Part shown: positions 1 to 10,060 of the stretch, piece by piece
How positions within the stretch are numbered: position 1 is the first letter of the stretch
Layout of the letters: each line of letters begins with the position of its first letter
The notes under the pieces: generated by a model
The model's input: only the letters and a program-made list of their open reading frames with translations
Told to the model about the DNA's origin: nothing
Databases searched by the model: none
Made by a program: the position numbers and the translations under genes
Assembly: GCF_001750725.1 (NCBI RefSeq)
Contig: NZ_CP017279.1
Span: 2,170,001 to 2,234,000, forward strand
Source: Enterobacter ludwigii
Lineage (GTDB): Bacteria > Pseudomonadota > Gammaproteobacteria > Enterobacterales > Enterobacteriaceae
Length of the DNA stretch: 64,000 nt
Reading direction: 5' to 3'

Positions 1-162
1 GGAGATATACGCATCTTCCAGTACCACCACCTCTCGCCAGGTCAGGAGCGTGGAAAATATCAGTACGATGAGAAAACAGAGATTAACAATCAACCCCGGA
101 TTGCTACGCATATGCAGCCATTGCAGAAAAGATCGTCTTACAACAAAGGTCTCGCGCTGCAC
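1..162 (-). CDS. dgcQ: Diguanylate cyclase DgcQ (YedQ), N-terminal fragment
   Basis: The reverse strand from 162 encodes the first 54 residues of a membrane protein that runs off the left edge. It contains a hydrophobic segment ([17 protein letters not shown]) followed by [14 protein letters not shown], which matches my memory of the first transmembrane helix and start of the periplasmic sensor region of E. coli DgcQ. The chosen start is GTG at 162 (MQRET, compare MQHET in E. coli), with a GGAG-type ribosome site just upstream. The full protein would synthesise cyclic di-GMP through a C-terminal GGDEF domain, which is not in the window. Its place beside yodC is as in E. coli. Confidence 0.85.
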   Translation of the reverse strand, partial: MQRETFVVRRSFLQWLHMRSNPGLIVNLCFLIVLIFSTLLTWREVVVLEDAYIS

Positions 163-203
163 ACACACTCCCTGATTACTGCCCGACGCCGGATACGGAA
201 GGT

Positions 204-229
204 AAAAACGCCCGGCAAAGCCGGGCGTT
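204..229 (-). terminator. Rho-independent terminator after yodC
   Basis: A perfect 10-bp stem (AACGCCCGGC / GCCGGGCGTT, 207-216 and 220-229) with an AAA loop is followed on the minus strand by a short T run. It begins 7 bases past the yodC stop codon and would end the yodC transcript before dgcQ. Confidence 0.8.
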
Positions 230-235
230 ATGTCA

Positions 236-418
236 TTAAGCCTTGTCTCGCTTGCGCTGCCCGTCTCCCGGCTGAAGCTCATCTTCACGGAACGCTTCCC
301 GCTTGATGCTATAACCGTCGTGCCACCGGCATTCCACCATACCGCTGGAATACCCGGTGACAATCATACGTGGGCCGCCCTTCTTAGGCTTAACTTCATC
401 ACTGACCAAAAAGACCAT
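236..418 (-). CDS. yodC: YodC family small protein
   Basis: A 60-residue protein that closely matches E. coli YodC over its length, including [19 protein letters not shown]. It has no signal peptide or membrane segment. The family is small, conserved in enterics and of unknown function; the charged C-terminal tail resembles other YodC proteins. An AGGCAGG-type ribosome site lies just upstream of the ATG. It stands alone between dgcQ and yedI, as in E. coli. Confidence 0.9.
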   Translation of the reverse strand: MVFLVSDEVKPKKGGPRMIVTGYSSGMVECRWHDGYSIKREAFREDELQPGDGQRKRDKA

Positions 419-496
419 ACCTGCCTCCTGTATCAGGGTGAAACGTTTTCAATTTAGACGAGGAATGATCTTTTTGCACCCCGCAACAGGTAACAA

Positions 497-1408
497 TTAG
501 TGCGACGTTCCGCGGATTTTTTCGACCAGTTTTACGGCCCCAACCACGATAATGCCAATGATAAAGCCCAGCACAAGATTAAGCAGCGTGGGCAGAATTG
601 CCGCCACTATGCTGCCCTGCGCCGAGGCGAAATGTTCAATAGCATGATGCAGCGGCGCGATACCGTGAACCACAATACCGCCTCCGACAAGGAACATCGC
701 CAGCGTACCAACCACTGACAGGCTCTTCATCAGCCAGGGCGCGGTCACCAGCAGGCTTTTACCGATACCTTTGGCGATAGCGCTCGATTTTTCTTCCAGC
801 CAGTAGCCGATATCATCCAGCTTAACGATAAGCCCCACCAGCCCGTACACCCCCACCGTGACCAGAATGGCGATCCCGGAGAGGATCAGGACCTGGTTCA
901 GAAGCGGTGCTTCAGAGACAATACCTAACGTAATGGCCACGATCTCCGCCGACAGAATAAAGTCGGTACGAATGGCACCTTTCACCTTATCACGCTCGAA
1001 GGTTTTAGGATCCTGCGCGGCCAGCGCCTCAAGACGCTGCTGGCGCATTTCCGGCGTGTCGCTGTTCTTACGTGCGGCGAACGAGTGCAGGATTTTCTCA
1101 GCGCCTTCGAAGCATAAAAATGCGCCGCCAATCATCAGCAACGGCGTGATCGCCCAAGGGATAAACGCGCTGATCAGCAGCGCAAGCGGCACCAGGATCA
1201 CCTTATTCAGGAATGAACCCTTCGCTACGCCCCATACCACCGGTAATTCACGGTTGGCCCGAACGCCGCTCACCTGCTGGGCGTTGAGCGATAAATCGTC
1301 TCCCAGAACCCCGGCGGTTTTCTTCGCCGCCAGTTTCCCCATCACCGAAATGTCATCCAGTAAGGTGGCAATATCATCCAGTAATGTTAATAAGCTACTT
1401 CCTGCCAA
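497..1408 (-). CDS. yedI: YedI, DUF808 family inner-membrane protein
   Basis: About 303 residues, nearly the same as E. coli YedI from [20 protein letters not shown] to the C-terminus. The family carries several hydrophobic helices (for example around [21 protein letters not shown] and near the C-terminus) and is annotated as an inner-membrane protein of unknown function. An open frame extends upstream to 1480, but the extra residues have no counterpart in E. coli. The TTG at 1408 is preceded by AAGGAA at good spacing, so I take TTG as the start. Confidence 0.88.
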   Translation of the reverse strand: MAGSSLLTLLDDIATLLDDISVMGKLAAKKTAGVLGDDLSLNAQQVSGVRANRELPVVWGVAKGSFLNKVILVPLALLISAFIPWAITPLLMIGGAFLCFEGAEKILHSFAARKNSDTPEMRQQRLEALAAQDPKTFERDKVKGAIRTDFILSAEIVAITLGIVSEAPLLNQVLILSGIAILVTVGVYGLVGLIVKLDDIGYWLEEKSSAIAKGIGKSLLVTAPWLMKSLSVVGTLAMFLVGGGIVVHGIAPLHHAIEHFASAQGSIVAAILPTLLNLVLGFIIGIIVVGAVKLVEKIRGTSH

Positions 1409-1586
1409 AATCTCATTCCTTCTTTTTTTGGTAATTAAGTGAATAGTATGGAGCAAAAGTGTAAACCCGGAAACAGGCACCTCGCGTCAACAAAAAATTC
1501 ACATCAACTACACAATTAAAGCGCTCGCCAGGCCGATAGTTTTGGCGTTTACTGTCAGCGACCTTTTCATTTTGTCGCGAGGGATT

Positions 1587-2501
1587 ATGCGTTTCCGGCA
1601 ACTGCTACCGCTCATTGGGGCACTTTTTTCGCTGTATATCATCTGGGGTTCCACCTACTTTGTCATTCGTATCGGCGTGGAGAGCTGGCCGCCGCTCATG
1701 ATGGCGGGCGTACGCTTTCTCTCGGCGGGCGTGTTACTGATGGCCTTCCTGCTGTTACGGGGCCATAAGCTGCCTCCGCTTCGCCCGATGCTCAATGCCG
1801 CTCTGATTGGCCTGCTGCTACTGGCCATAGGGAATGGGTTTGTGACGGTCGCCGAGCACCAGAACGTGCCGTCCGGAATTGCCGCCGTCGTGGTCGCGAC
1901 CGTCCCGCTGTTTACCCTGTGCTTTAGCCGTCTTTTCGGCCTCCGCACCCGCAAGCTCGAATGGGTAGGGATTGGGATCGGGCTTGCCGGGATCATCCTG
2001 CTCAACAGCGGCGGTAACCTGAGCGGAAATCCATGGGGCGCAGTGATTATCCTGATCGGCTCCATGAGCTGGGCATTTGGGTCGGTATACGGTTCACGAA
2101 TTGAGCTACCGACCGGCATGATGGCGGGCGCGATTGAGATGCTCGCGGCGGGAATTGTGCTGCTGATTGCCTCAACGCTGACGGGCGAAAAACTGACAGC
2201 CATGCCGGACCTTTCGGGCTTCCTGGCCGTGGGTTACCTGGCTCTATTTGGCTCTGTCATCGCCATTAACGCCTATATGTTCTTGATCCGCAATGTCTCG
2301 CCGGCGATCGCGACCAGCTACGCTTACGTGAACCCGGTGGTTGCCGTACTGCTGGGCACCAGCTTTGCGGGCGAAACGTTATCTCCCGTGGAATGGCTGG
2401 CGCTGGGCGTGATTGTCTTTGCCGTTGTGCTGGTAACGCTGGGGAAATATCTGCTTCCTGCGAAGCCGGTTGTTACGCCGTGTGAGGTGGAGAAGCCGTA
2501 A
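1587..2501 (+). CDS. yedA: YedA, EamA-family drug/metabolite transporter
   Basis: A 304-residue, ten-helix inner-membrane transporter with two EamA repeats; IIWGSTYFVIRIGVE marks the first and AINAYMFLIRNVSPAIATSY lies in the second. It matches E. coli YedA along its length. Substrate is not established for the family. The ATG at 1587 follows a GAGGG site; the frame is open 15 codons further upstream but that part is not conserved. The last 29 bases overlap the 3' end of vsr on the opposite strand. Confidence 0.92.
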   Translation: MRFRQLLPLIGALFSLYIIWGSTYFVIRIGVESWPPLMMAGVRFLSAGVLLMAFLLLRGHKLPPLRPMLNAALIGLLLLAIGNGFVTVAEHQNVPSGIAAVVVATVPLFTLCFSRLFGLRTRKLEWVGIGIGLAGIILLNSGGNLSGNPWGAVIILIGSMSWAFGSVYGSRIELPTGMMAGAIEMLAAGIVLLIASTLTGEKLTAMPDLSGFLAVGYLALFGSVIAINAYMFLIRNVSPAIATSYAYVNPVVAVLLGTSFAGETLSPVEWLALGVIVFAVVLVTLGKYLLPAKPVVTPCEVEKP

Positions 2502-2964
2502 GCGGGTGAATACCCTGGGTGTCGATCTGCGCGGCCTGCCCGCCGCCGCAGATCCACTCTTCCAGCCGTTCTGTCAGGTCGGCATCGTTACGTCTTAATC
2601 TGCCGCGCAGCGCGCACTCCCAGACAATCAACACCCGCCAGCCCTGCGCGAGAAGCGTGCTAAGGTCACGGTTGTCCCGCGCGACGTTCTTGCCAATCTT
2701 CTCCAGCCAGAAATCCGTACGCGTCGCGGGAACCTTAAACAGGTAGCAGTCGTGGTGATGCCAGAAACAGCCGTGGGTAAAGATGATGCATTGATACGCA
2801 TCGATAACGAAATCCGGACGGCCCGCAAGCGCGGCATCCTGCACGCGGAAATCAAACCCCGCCTCGGTCAGCAGCCCGGCTAGCCGCTTTTCAATGGCGG
2901 TATCACGCGTGCCGATGGCACGCATGTTTTTACTGCGCGTCGCCTTATCGTGAACATCCGTCAT
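2473..2964 (-). CDS. vsr: Very short patch repair endonuclease Vsr
   Basis: A 163-residue endonuclease that nicks 5' of the T in T:G mismatches created when the 5-methylcytosine of a Dcm site deaminates. The catalytic Asp51 (GRPDFV) and the [10 protein letters not shown] cluster (His64, Cys66, His69, His71, Cys73) that binds metal and zinc are present at the same positions as in E. coli Vsr. The start at 2964 ([15 protein letters not shown]) matches E. coli. It overlaps the 3' end of dcm by 20 bases in another frame, which couples methylation and repair. Its C-terminus is a few residues longer than the E. coli protein. Confidence 0.96.
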   Translation of the reverse strand: MTDVHDKATRSKNMRAIGTRDTAIEKRLAGLLTEAGFDFRVQDAALAGRPDFVIDAYQCIIFTHGCFWHHHDCYLFKVPATRTDFWLEKIGKNVARDNRDLSTLLAQGWRVLIVWECALRGRLRRNDADLTERLEEWICGGGQAAQIDTQGIHPLTASPPHTA

Positions 2965-4378
2965 TGACGGCCTCACTCTCACGTAACGCCACGGCCTGTC
3001 TGATGCGGGAGGCCAGCAGTTTTGCCACCGCCGCAAACGCGGGAACGACCACCGAGTTACCAAACTGCCGATAAGCCTGGGTGTCCGACACCGGAATGCG
3101 GAAGGTGTACCCCTGCGGGGTCTCAAACCCCATCAGCCGAGCGCATTCACGCGGCGTTAAGCGGCGCGGACGGTGACGCTGGTTATCGGGATCGTCAAAA
3201 TCTTTCTCCCCCAGCGCTTTGTCCCAGCCCCGGTCGATCAGGATCTCTGCGCCATCTTTATAGTAGCGAGCGGACAACGTGCGCGTCACACAGTGCGGAT
3301 CGTTCGGATTAACCATCCCGAAGCCAAAACCGTTGCCTTTGGCCTGGTGTTTTTTCGCATAGCGGTAAAGGTATTTCCACAGCACCGGGGTGAGGATAAA
3401 TTTCGCGTCGACGACAGGTTCCAGCAGGTCGGCCACGGTTGGGCGACGCGCAGGATATAAAGAGGGAATATCCCGCAGGGTAAAATCCCCCTTCAGGTTG
3501 AGATCGCGGCGAAAACCAACCAGCACAATGCGTTCGCGGTGCTGCGGCAGGAAATGTTTACCGTCGATGATTTTCGGGTCATCCGCGCCCATATGCTGAG
3601 CGTCCGCTACGTCATACCCCAGCTCATCGAGCGTTTGCATGATAATGCGGAAGGTCTTTCCGCCGTCATGGCTCTTGAGATTCTTGACGTTCTCCAGCAC
3701 GAAAATCGCCGGTCGACGGGCGTCGATAATGCGGACAACATCAAAGAACAGCGTGCCTTGCGTATCGCAGGCAAAACCGTGGGCGCGTCCGAGGGCATTC
3801 TTTTTCGACACGCCGGCCAGCGAGAAAGGCTGGCACGGGAAACCCGCCAGCAGGACATCATGGGCCGGAATTGACTGGCGAATGTGCTCAGCCGCCTCTT
3901 CATCACTCACGCCGCTTTTGTGGCTCAGCGTAACATCACGGATATCGGCGTTGAAACGGTGTTCATGGGGATCGCAGTACCAGTTGGCTTTGTAGGTACG
4001 GACCGCATGTTTGTTCCACTCGCTGGTAAACACACACTGCCCGCCAATGGCCTCAAACCCGTGTCGAATGCCGCCAATGCCGGCAAACAGATCGATAAAA
4101 CGGAAGGCATAGTTCGGGTGCGTAGCTGAAGGACGCGGAAGCAGGTTTTGCAGGTAACGAAACTCGCCCTCACTCAGACGCTGCCCTGCCCGCTCGCTGG
4201 TCAGCAGTCTCTTCAGGATTGCCGGGCTCCAGTGGCTCTCACCGTGCGCCACCAGCTGATTCGCCAGCGTTTTAGCATCATAGATATCCAGCAGCTGGCG
4301 CAATAAAGCCTGCACCGTTGCCGTTGATTTCTCAGCCTGCTCTGGCGCGGGCTCACTCACTGATCGATTTTCCTGCAT
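2945..4378 (-). CDS. dcm: DNA cytosine-5 methyltransferase Dcm
   Basis: 477 residues (E. coli 472). This methyltransferase modifies the internal cytosine of CCWGG. The S-adenosylmethionine motif [16 protein letters not shown] (about 94-109), the catalytic [11 protein letters not shown] with Cys182, the ENV motif and the C-terminal [10 protein letters not shown] motif are all visible. No cognate restriction endonuclease is nearby, so it is an orphan methylase as in other enterics. It is followed by the overlapping vsr gene. Confidence 0.97.
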   Translation of the reverse strand: MQENRSVSEPAPEQAEKSTATVQALLRQLLDIYDAKTLANQLVAHGESHWSPAILKRLLTSERAGQRLSEGEFRYLQNLLPRPSATHPNYAFRFIDLFAGIGGIRHGFEAIGGQCVFTSEWNKHAVRTYKANWYCDPHEHRFNADIRDVTLSHKSGVSDEEAAEHIRQSIPAHDVLLAGFPCQPFSLAGVSKKNALGRAHGFACDTQGTLFFDVVRIIDARRPAIFVLENVKNLKSHDGGKTFRIIMQTLDELGYDVADAQHMGADDPKIIDGKHFLPQHRERIVLVGFRRDLNLKGDFTLRDIPSLYPARRPTVADLLEPVVDAKFILTPVLWKYLYRYAKKHQAKGNGFGFGMVNPNDPHCVTRTLSARYYKDGAEILIDRGWDKALGEKDFDDPDNQRHRPRRLTPRECARLMGFETPQGYTFRIPVSDTQAYRQFGNSVVVPAFAAVAKLLASRIRQAVALRESEAVNDGCSR

Positions 4379-4421
4379 TCTTTTAACCGGAGAATAAAGA
4401 CTGGAAACAGATTACCACAGT

Positions 4422-5123
4422 TCACTCGCTCAAACTGCGACGGAAGCGGCTCAGCACCTGGCTATCCAGCCCCAGGCAGTCGCCCTGTAATTCGGCACTT
4501 AATTTCGCCATAAACTGGATGAGAAAATCGGCGTTATGTTGCGCAAGTTCGCGCCCCACGTCTGTGTGCATTGTATCAGGCAAGCGCAGCAGCTTGGTCT
4601 GAAAATGGTCGAGGGCAAAGGCGCGGTCATTAAGGGTGCGCGCGTCGGCAAACGGGTCTTCAGCGTTAAAGAGCGCCACGCCCAGCGCCCCCGATACCGC
4701 AAAGACGCGCGCAAGACCAATAGCACCAAGCGCTTCCAGCCGGTCAGCATCCTGAACAATTTTGGCTTCAAGACTGTGCGGCGTGATACCGGCGCTAAAA
4801 CTGTGCGCTTCAATGGCATGCTCCACGGCTGCATAGCGTTCAGAGGCGAAATCCGGAAAATCGCGACGCAGAATGTCGAGCGTCTTGCTGGCCGCCAGAC
4901 GTGATGACTGGCTGCGTTGGGGATGGTTTTTCGGCAGGCTGACAATGTCATGAAAATAACAGGCGGTCAGTACCACCAGTGAATCGACCGCCTGGTTCGC
5001 CATGATTTTTTGCGCCGTCATCCAGACACGACGAAAGTGCGAAATATCATGCGCGGCGTCGTGGGTCGCGTGGTTTTCATCGAGCCAACGCTCAAAGCAA
5101 GACTGCCACTGCGTAAGTTCCAT
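4422..5123 (-). CDS. yedJ: YedJ, HD-domain phosphohydrolase
   Basis: A 233-residue cytoplasmic protein with an HD domain: AAHDISHF near residue 24, CYFHDIV with the His58-Asp59 pair, and the later [17 protein letters not shown] motif. HD proteins are metal-dependent phosphohydrolases, often acting on nucleotides; the substrate of YedJ is not known. Three start codons lie in a row (GTG-ATG-ATG). I chose the ATG at 5123 because its distance from AGGA is best and MELTQWQ matches E. coli MDLQHWQ. Confidence 0.9.
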   Translation of the reverse strand: MELTQWQSCFERWLDENHATHDAAHDISHFRRVWMTAQKIMANQAVDSLVVLTACYFHDIVSLPKNHPQRSQSSRLAASKTLDILRRDFPDFASERYAAVEHAIEAHSFSAGITPHSLEAKIVQDADRLEALGAIGLARVFAVSGALGVALFNAEDPFADARTLNDRAFALDHFQTKLLRLPDTMHTDVGRELAQHNADFLIQFMAKLSAELQGDCLGLDSQVLSRFRRSLSE

Positions 5124-5475
5124 CATCACGTCCTGTTGTTAAAACGGCTACAATAGCAACTTTCCCCGCCGCTATCACGGCTTGTCCTGACAGGGACGCG
5201 TGTACCCTGCATTCCCGAGGAAATATATTTAATATCAATTGGAGATATTAAATAATATTGCCGCTAAATACTTAATGATAATTTATTTCTATATATCCTA
5301 AACTCTAATTCACCAGAAAAATAAAGCGACAAATAGAAATGTTTTGCAATATTTCTACGATTTTAATTACATTTATTTTTGAACCAAAATGACATTGCGT
5401 AGAATAGTATCAATTCTGTAATGACAGAGAGTGATTACATATATTCATATTAATTATCTTTAAAGGGAATATATA
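5124..5475. promoter_or_regulatory. AT-rich region upstream of the porin gene
   Basis: About 350 bases between divergent yedJ and the porin gene, strongly AT-rich in the last 260. No open frame is convincing. A TTTTGAACCAAAATGACATT stretch near 5378 resembles an OmpR-type site, as expected for an OmpC/OmpF porin, but I cannot define the boxes or the start site. A clear ribosome site (AAAGGGAA) precedes the porin ATG. Confidence 0.4.
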
Positions 5476-6642
5476 ATGAAAAGAAAAGTTCTGGCAATTC
5501 TCGTACCCGCGTTATTAATGGCTGGCGCAGCACATGCAGCTGAAATGTATAACAAAAACGGCAATAAAGTTGATCTGTACGGTAAGATCGATGCGCGTCA
5601 TACCTTCTCTGATCACCCTGGGGATGATGGCGATGAAACCTATGTACAAATTGGTTTCAAAGGCGAAACACAAATCACTAACGATGTTATTGGTTATGGC
5701 CAGTGGGAATATAAAACCTACGCCAATAACACCGAAGACGCCGGTGATACTTCTTTTAACCGTCTGGCGTACGCTGGCCTGAAATATGGCGAATACGGTT
5801 CGTTCGATTACGGTCGTAATTACGGCGTCGTGTATGATGTTGAAGCCTGGACCGATATGCTGCCCGTATTTGGGGGCGATTCTTATACATGGACCGACAA
5901 CTTCATGGTCGGCCGTGCAAACGGTGTGGCGACCTACCGTAATGCCGATTTCTTCGGCCTGGTTGAGGGTCTGAATTTTGCGCTGCAGTATCAGGGGGCA
6001 AACGAAGGTCAGGACGCAACAGAAGATCAGGAAGGGACCAAGAACGGTCATGACGACGTGCGTTTCCAGAACGGTGACGGCTTCGGTATGTCCACTAGCT
6101 ATGATTTCTCCGGCGATCTGTCTGGCCTGACCTTAGGCGCGGCCTACTCCTCTTCTGACCGTACCAATGAGCAGGAAGCGAAGGGTATACAAGACAGCGC
6201 ACGTTTCGCCGGCGGTAAGACTGCGGAAGCGTGGACCGTTGGCGCGAAATATGATGCCAACAGCGTTTATCTGGCGATGATGTATGCGCAAACCCGTAAT
6301 ATGACGCCATATGGCGATACCGGGATTGCGGATGAGACGCAGAACTTTGAAGCCGTAGCGCAATACCAGTTCGACTTCGGCCTGCGTCCGTCCCTGGCAT
6401 GGGTTTACTCCAAAGGCAAGGACATGACTTATCCTGGCAATGCGGGTAACCCACAGGGCCAGCATGGCGACATGGATCTGGTTAACTATATCGACGTCGG
6501 TATGACCTACAACTTTAACAAAAACTTCTCCACCTATGTTGATTACAAAATCAACATGCTGGACAACGACGAAAGCTTCTACGAAGCAAACGGCATCTCT
6601 ACAGATGACATCGTTGGCGTAGGTATGACGTACCAGTTCTAA
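5476..6642 (+). CDS. OmpC/OmpF-family general porin (YedS/OmpS1-like)
   Basis: 388 residues with a 21-residue signal peptide (cleavage after AHA), mature [19 protein letters not shown], alternating beta-strand pattern and a C-terminal GMTYQF with terminal Phe, as needed for outer-membrane assembly. It is a trimeric 16-strand porin for small hydrophilic solutes. Position next to yedJ matches E. coli yedS and Salmonella ompS1. The constriction loop reads [10 protein letters not shown] where general porins usually have PEFGGD, so one eyelet acid is replaced by valine at about mature residue 110; the neighbouring Asp is kept. A monocistronic unit with its own terminator. Confidence 0.9.
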   Translation: MKRKVLAILVPALLMAGAAHAAEMYNKNGNKVDLYGKIDARHTFSDHPGDDGDETYVQIGFKGETQITNDVIGYGQWEYKTYANNTEDAGDTSFNRLAYAGLKYGEYGSFDYGRNYGVVYDVEAWTDMLPVFGGDSYTWTDNFMVGRANGVATYRNADFFGLVEGLNFALQYQGANEGQDATEDQEGTKNGHDDVRFQNGDGFGMSTSYDFSGDLSGLTLGAAYSSSDRTNEQEAKGIQDSARFAGGKTAEAWTVGAKYDANSVYLAMMYAQTRNMTPYGDTGIADETQNFEAVAQYQFDFGLRPSLAWVYSKGKDMTYPGNAGNPQGQHGDMDLVNYIDVGMTYNFNKNFSTYVDYKINMLDNDESFYEANGISTDDIVGVGMTYQF

Positions 6643-6656
6643 CTTCCCACTATGAT

Positions 6657-6684
6657 AAAAGCCCGCATCGCGGGCTTTTTTTTA
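6657..6684. terminator. Rho-independent terminator, porin / MurQ-like convergent genes
   Basis: Stem AAAAGCCCGC (6657-6666) pairs with GCGGGCTTTT (6670-6679), loop ATC, followed by TTTTATT. The A run on the left side means it can work on both strands, ending the porin transcript and the leftward MurQ-like transcript. Confidence 0.85.
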
Positions 6685-6699
6685 TTCAACAGAGAAATG

Positions 6700-7563
6700 T
6701 TACGGAGCTTCCTGCAGTGCCAGACGAATAAAGCCGTTGTTCTGCGCCAGCAGTTCATGCGCCTTCCAGGCATCCAGCCCTGTCAGCACCATCAGCACCG
6801 CTGTTTTACAGTTATGGTTGCAGCTCTCCAGCGCGGCTTTCGCCGCTGACCGGGTGCATCCCCCCGCTTCCATGACGATGGCAATTTGTCGTTCAGACCA
6901 TTTGGTGTTGCTGGCGTCCAGATCCACGCGCAGGTTGCTGAACACGCGTCCGGTTCGAACCGCCAGGCCGGTGGTTATCATGGTCAGGATCATTTTTTGT
7001 GCGATCCCGGCTTTGGTATTGATATAACCCGCGATCGCGTCCGCGCCAAGCTCCGGGGCAATCACCATGCTCGCCAGCTGCGCGGCTTCACTTTGCGCGT
7101 CATCCGTAATAGCCGCGACCGGGGAACCCAACGACCACGCATGGCGCATCGCGCCCCAGACCCACGGTGTTTTGCCGCTGACGGTGACCGCCAGCATCAT
7201 ATCCTGTTCACCAAATTTGATGGCCTGCAGGTCGGCGACACCGCGCTCGTAGCTGCCCGCCTCCTCTCCCGCCGTTATGGCGATGACAGGCGTTTTTCCC
7301 GGGGCATACTCATCGGCTGCCTGCTGCGCGACACGGCCTGACGGGCCGGCGCCAACAATGACCAGACGACCACCGTGACTCAGGGTCGCAGCGGCGTTAT
7401 CCACCACGCGGGCGATCGTTGTTAAACATGGGGTTATTGCAGCGGAGATGAGGGCATCATCCTGGTGAATGACTTTCAGCATGTCCAGCGTGGACAATCT
7501 ATCGATATTCATCGTGCTGGCGTGCCGTCTTTCCTTGACCGAACCGGTAAGCGTAATGCTCAT
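6700..7563 (-). CDS. MurQ-like SIS-domain protein (possible N-acetylmuramic acid 6-phosphate etherase)
   Basis: 287 residues with the MurQ layout: N-terminal IDRLSTLDMLKVIHQDD, SIS sugar-phosphate motif GGRLVIVGAGPSGRVAQQ, ADEYAP where MurQ has ASECPP (the catalytic Glu is kept), and MEAGGCTRSAAKAALE at the C-terminus. MurQ cleaves the lactyl ether of N-acetylmuramic acid 6-phosphate in cell-wall recycling. The second catalytic-Glu region is shorter and diverged (EEAGSYERG), and no murP or murR is nearby, so the substrate may differ. The start at 7563 follows AAGGAGG. It is transcribed away from dcuS, with a 164-base shared promoter region. Confidence 0.75.
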   Translation of the reverse strand: MSITLTGSVKERRHASTMNIDRLSTLDMLKVIHQDDALISAAITPCLTTIARVVDNAAATLSHGGRLVIVGAGPSGRVAQQAADEYAPGKTPVIAITAGEEAGSYERGVADLQAIKFGEQDMMLAVTVSGKTPWVWGAMRHAWSLGSPVAAITDDAQSEAAQLASMVIAPELGADAIAGYINTKAGIAQKMILTMITTGLAVRTGRVFSNLRVDLDASNTKWSERQIAIVMEAGGCTRSAAKAALESCNHNCKTAVLMVLTGLDAWKAHELLAQNNGFIRLALQEAP

Positions 7564-7727
7564 AAACAACCTCCTTATTATGAGTACCCCTACACTATAA
7601 AGTGTTTTAGACAGGTGACCTGCGAGGAGGGTCACGAAAAGAGGACCGAATCCATGCCTTTACATGGCTTTAAGAAACGCGCGTCATCGGCGATAATTAC
7701 CCCTTTCTTAATCATCGCGGAGTTTTG

Positions 7728-9344
7728 ATGAGCGATTTGCAGCCCTTCCCCCTGACGCGCAAGCGCCCCATGAAACTGAACACCCTGGTCACGTTAATGG
7801 TGTGCGCGATTATCGGTTCTGTGCTGCTGTTGGTATTTGCGCTCTATTCCGTCCAAATCACCCGTGCCACCCGCGATGATGTTAAGGATACGGCCCTTGG
7901 GATCGCGCGAACGCTGGCCGACAGTCCCGAAATTCAACGCGGTCTGATGCAGGCTCCCCAGGCGGATATTATTCAGCCCATCGCCCAGGCGGTCACCAGG
8001 CGCAACGACCTGCTCTTCACCGTCGTCACCGACATGCGCGGTATTCGTTACTCGCACCCGAACGAAGCCCTGCTAGGTCTGCACTTTATCGGCGATGACC
8101 TGACGCCCGCGCTGGAAGGAAAGGAGCATGTCGCCGTTAACCGGGGTGCCCTCGCGGAAGCGCTTCGCGTCTTCACTCCCGTCTTTGATAGCCAGCACGA
8201 GCAGATCGGCGTAGTGGTGGTCGGTATCTCCCTTAAAAAAGTGGAAGATCAGATTGCCCGCGGGCGGCTTAACGCCGTCTGGACCATATTATTCAGTATA
8301 TTGATGAGCTCGCTGGCCATCTGGGGTCTGGTTCGCGTGCTCAAACGTATCCTGTTCGGCCTTGAGCCGTATGAGATCTCGGCGCTGTTCGAACAGCGGC
8401 AGGCGATGCTGCAGTCGCTTCGCGAAGGGGTACTGGCCGTGGATATTCAGGGGCGGGTGACGATGATTAACCACACCGCCAGAGAAATATTGCTTCTGCC
8501 TTCCGGCAAACAGACCGAAAATGTCAGTGCTCCCCTGCTGGCAAGCCTGCGGGAAGTCTCGAAGAGCGGCATTGCGCGCAAGGATCAGGAGATCAGCTGC
8601 AACGGGCGACTCTTGCTGTGCAACATGGTGCCTGTTAAAAGCCAGGAGCGGGTTATTGGTGCCATCACCACTTTTCGCGATAAAACGGAAATCAGCCAGC
8701 TGATGCAGCGCATCGATGGCATGGTCAATTATGTCGATGCCCTGCGCTCCCATACGCACGAGTTTATGAACAAACTGCACGTGATCCTCGGTCTGCTGCA
8801 TATGAAGCGCTACGACAAACTTGAAGAGTACATCATCCAGACGGCGCATAATTATCAGACCGATATTGGTACCATTCAGAGCAAAGTTAAATCTCCGGTG
8901 ATAGCCGGGTTCCTGCTGGGTAAAATCAACCGGGCTAAGGAAGCAGGGATCGCCCTGACGCTGGCCGATGAGTGCCAGATACCGGATACCGCCAACGAAG
9001 AGCAGGTTGCGGTGCTGATTACCGTGCTGGGTAACCTCATTGAAAACGCGCTCGACGCGATGGAAGGACAGCAGGAAGGCGAAATTGGCCTGCTGCTACA
9101 TTATCAGAATGGCTGGCTCAGTTGCGAAGTCAGCGACGATGGCCCCGGTATTGATCCGGCTCAGCTCGAGGCTGTTTTTACAAAGGGCTTCTCAACCAAA
9201 GGCGAAAATCGCGGCGTTGGGCTGTTCCTTGCTCGTCAGCAGATCCAGAACCTGGGCGGAGACATTACCGTCGAGTCTGAGCCTGGTGTATTTACCCAAT
9301 TTTTTGTTCACATCCCCTGGGATAGCGAGAGGAATATCGCGTGA
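7728..9344 (+). CDS. dcuS: Sensor histidine kinase DcuS (C4-dicarboxylate/citrate sensor)
   Basis: 538-residue membrane kinase. Order: TM1 (about 21-42), periplasmic PAS/Cache sensor, TM2 (about 183-204), cytoplasmic PAS, then kinase core with phosphorylated His344 (THEFMNKLHV), N box NLIENALDAM and G boxes DDGPGID and GVGLFL. Periplasmic ligand residues known for E. coli DcuS, Arg107 and His110 (RYSHP) and Arg147/Phe149 (RVF), are at identical numbers, which supports binding of fumarate/succinate or citrate. The ATG at 7728 follows GCGGAG. It overlaps dcuR by 4 bases and sits beside fumarate-metabolism genes it probably controls. Confidence 0.93.
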   Translation: MSDLQPFPLTRKRPMKLNTLVTLMVCAIIGSVLLLVFALYSVQITRATRDDVKDTALGIARTLADSPEIQRGLMQAPQADIIQPIAQAVTRRNDLLFTVVTDMRGIRYSHPNEALLGLHFIGDDLTPALEGKEHVAVNRGALAEALRVFTPVFDSQHEQIGVVVVGISLKKVEDQIARGRLNAVWTILFSILMSSLAIWGLVRVLKRILFGLEPYEISALFEQRQAMLQSLREGVLAVDIQGRVTMINHTAREILLLPSGKQTENVSAPLLASLREVSKSGIARKDQEISCNGRLLLCNMVPVKSQERVIGAITTFRDKTEISQLMQRIDGMVNYVDALRSHTHEFMNKLHVILGLLHMKRYDKLEEYIIQTAHNYQTDIGTIQSKVKSPVIAGFLLGKINRAKEAGIALTLADECQIPDTANEEQVAVLITVLGNLIENALDAMEGQQEGEIGLLLHYQNGWLSCEVSDDGPGIDPAQLEAVFTKGFSTKGENRGVGLFLARQQIQNLGGDITVESEPGVFTQFFVHIPWDSERNIA

Positions 9345-10060
9345 TAAATGTGTTAATTGTCGATGATGACGCCATGGTGGCCGACCTCAACCGTCTGTAT
9401 GTCAACCGTGTTGAAGGCTTTAGCTGCTGCGGCGTCGCCTCCACGCTCAACCAGGCCAGGGCCATCATTAACGACCCCGGCCAGCCTGTCGATCTGGTGC
9501 TGCTGGATGTCTATATGCAGCAGGATAACGGGCTGGATCTCCTTCCCGTCATCCGTGCCTCAGGCCGGCCGATCGATGTCATTATGATCTCCTCCGCCGC
9601 CGATGCCGCCACCATCCAGACCTCCATCCATTACGGTGTGGTGGATTATCTGATTAAACCGTTCCAGTTCCCGCGTTTTGAAGAGGCGCTGAACGGCTGG
9701 AAGGCAAAGCACAGCCTGATGGGATCGCATCAGTACTATGAGCAGGCCGACGTCGACAGATTGATCCACGGCGGTGCGCCGGAACTGGCGGACAGTAAAA
9801 AACTGCCGAAAGGGTTAACGCCGCAAACGCTGCGTACGATTTGTCAGTGGATTGATGCGCACCCGGAGACGGAGTTTTCCACCGATGATCTGGCAAACGC
9901 GGTTAATATCTCGCGCGTGTCCTGTCGCAAATACCTGATCTGGCTGGCGCAAATCAACATTCTGTTCACCAGCATTCATTACGGTGCCACCGGCCGGCCA
10001 GTGTATCGCTATCGCCTGCAGCCCGAACAGACGGCACTGCTCAAGCAGTACTGTCAGTAA
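9341..10060 (+). CDS. dcuR: Response regulator DcuR
   Basis: 239 residues with a receiver domain (acidic pocket IVDDDAMVADL, phospho-acceptor Asp in LVLLDVYMQQDNG, Lys in DYLIKPFQ) and the C-terminal helix-turn-helix typical of the CitB/DcuR family (FSTDDLANAVNISRVSCRKYL). It matches E. coli DcuR along its length. Starts at a GTG overlapping the dcuS stop (GTGA), so the pair is translationally coupled. It likely activates the divergent fumarate genes nearby. The last 20 bases overlap the 3' end of apbE on the other strand. Confidence 0.94.
   Translation: MINVLIVDDDAMVADLNRLYVNRVEGFSCCGVASTLNQARAIINDPGQPVDLVLLDVYMQQDNGLDLLPVIRASGRPIDVIMISSAADAATIQTSIHYGVVDYLIKPFQFPRFEEALNGWKAKHSLMGSHQYYEQADVDRLIHGGAPELADSKKLPKGLTPQTLRTICQWIDAHPETEFSTDDLANAVNISRVSCRKYLIWLAQINILFTSIHYGATGRPVYRYRLQPEQTALLKQYCQ

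Noticed and set aside
5124..5475. RseX-like small RNA upstream of the porin gene
   Set aside because: E. coli has RseX near yedS, but I could not find a matching sequence or a terminator hairpin here.
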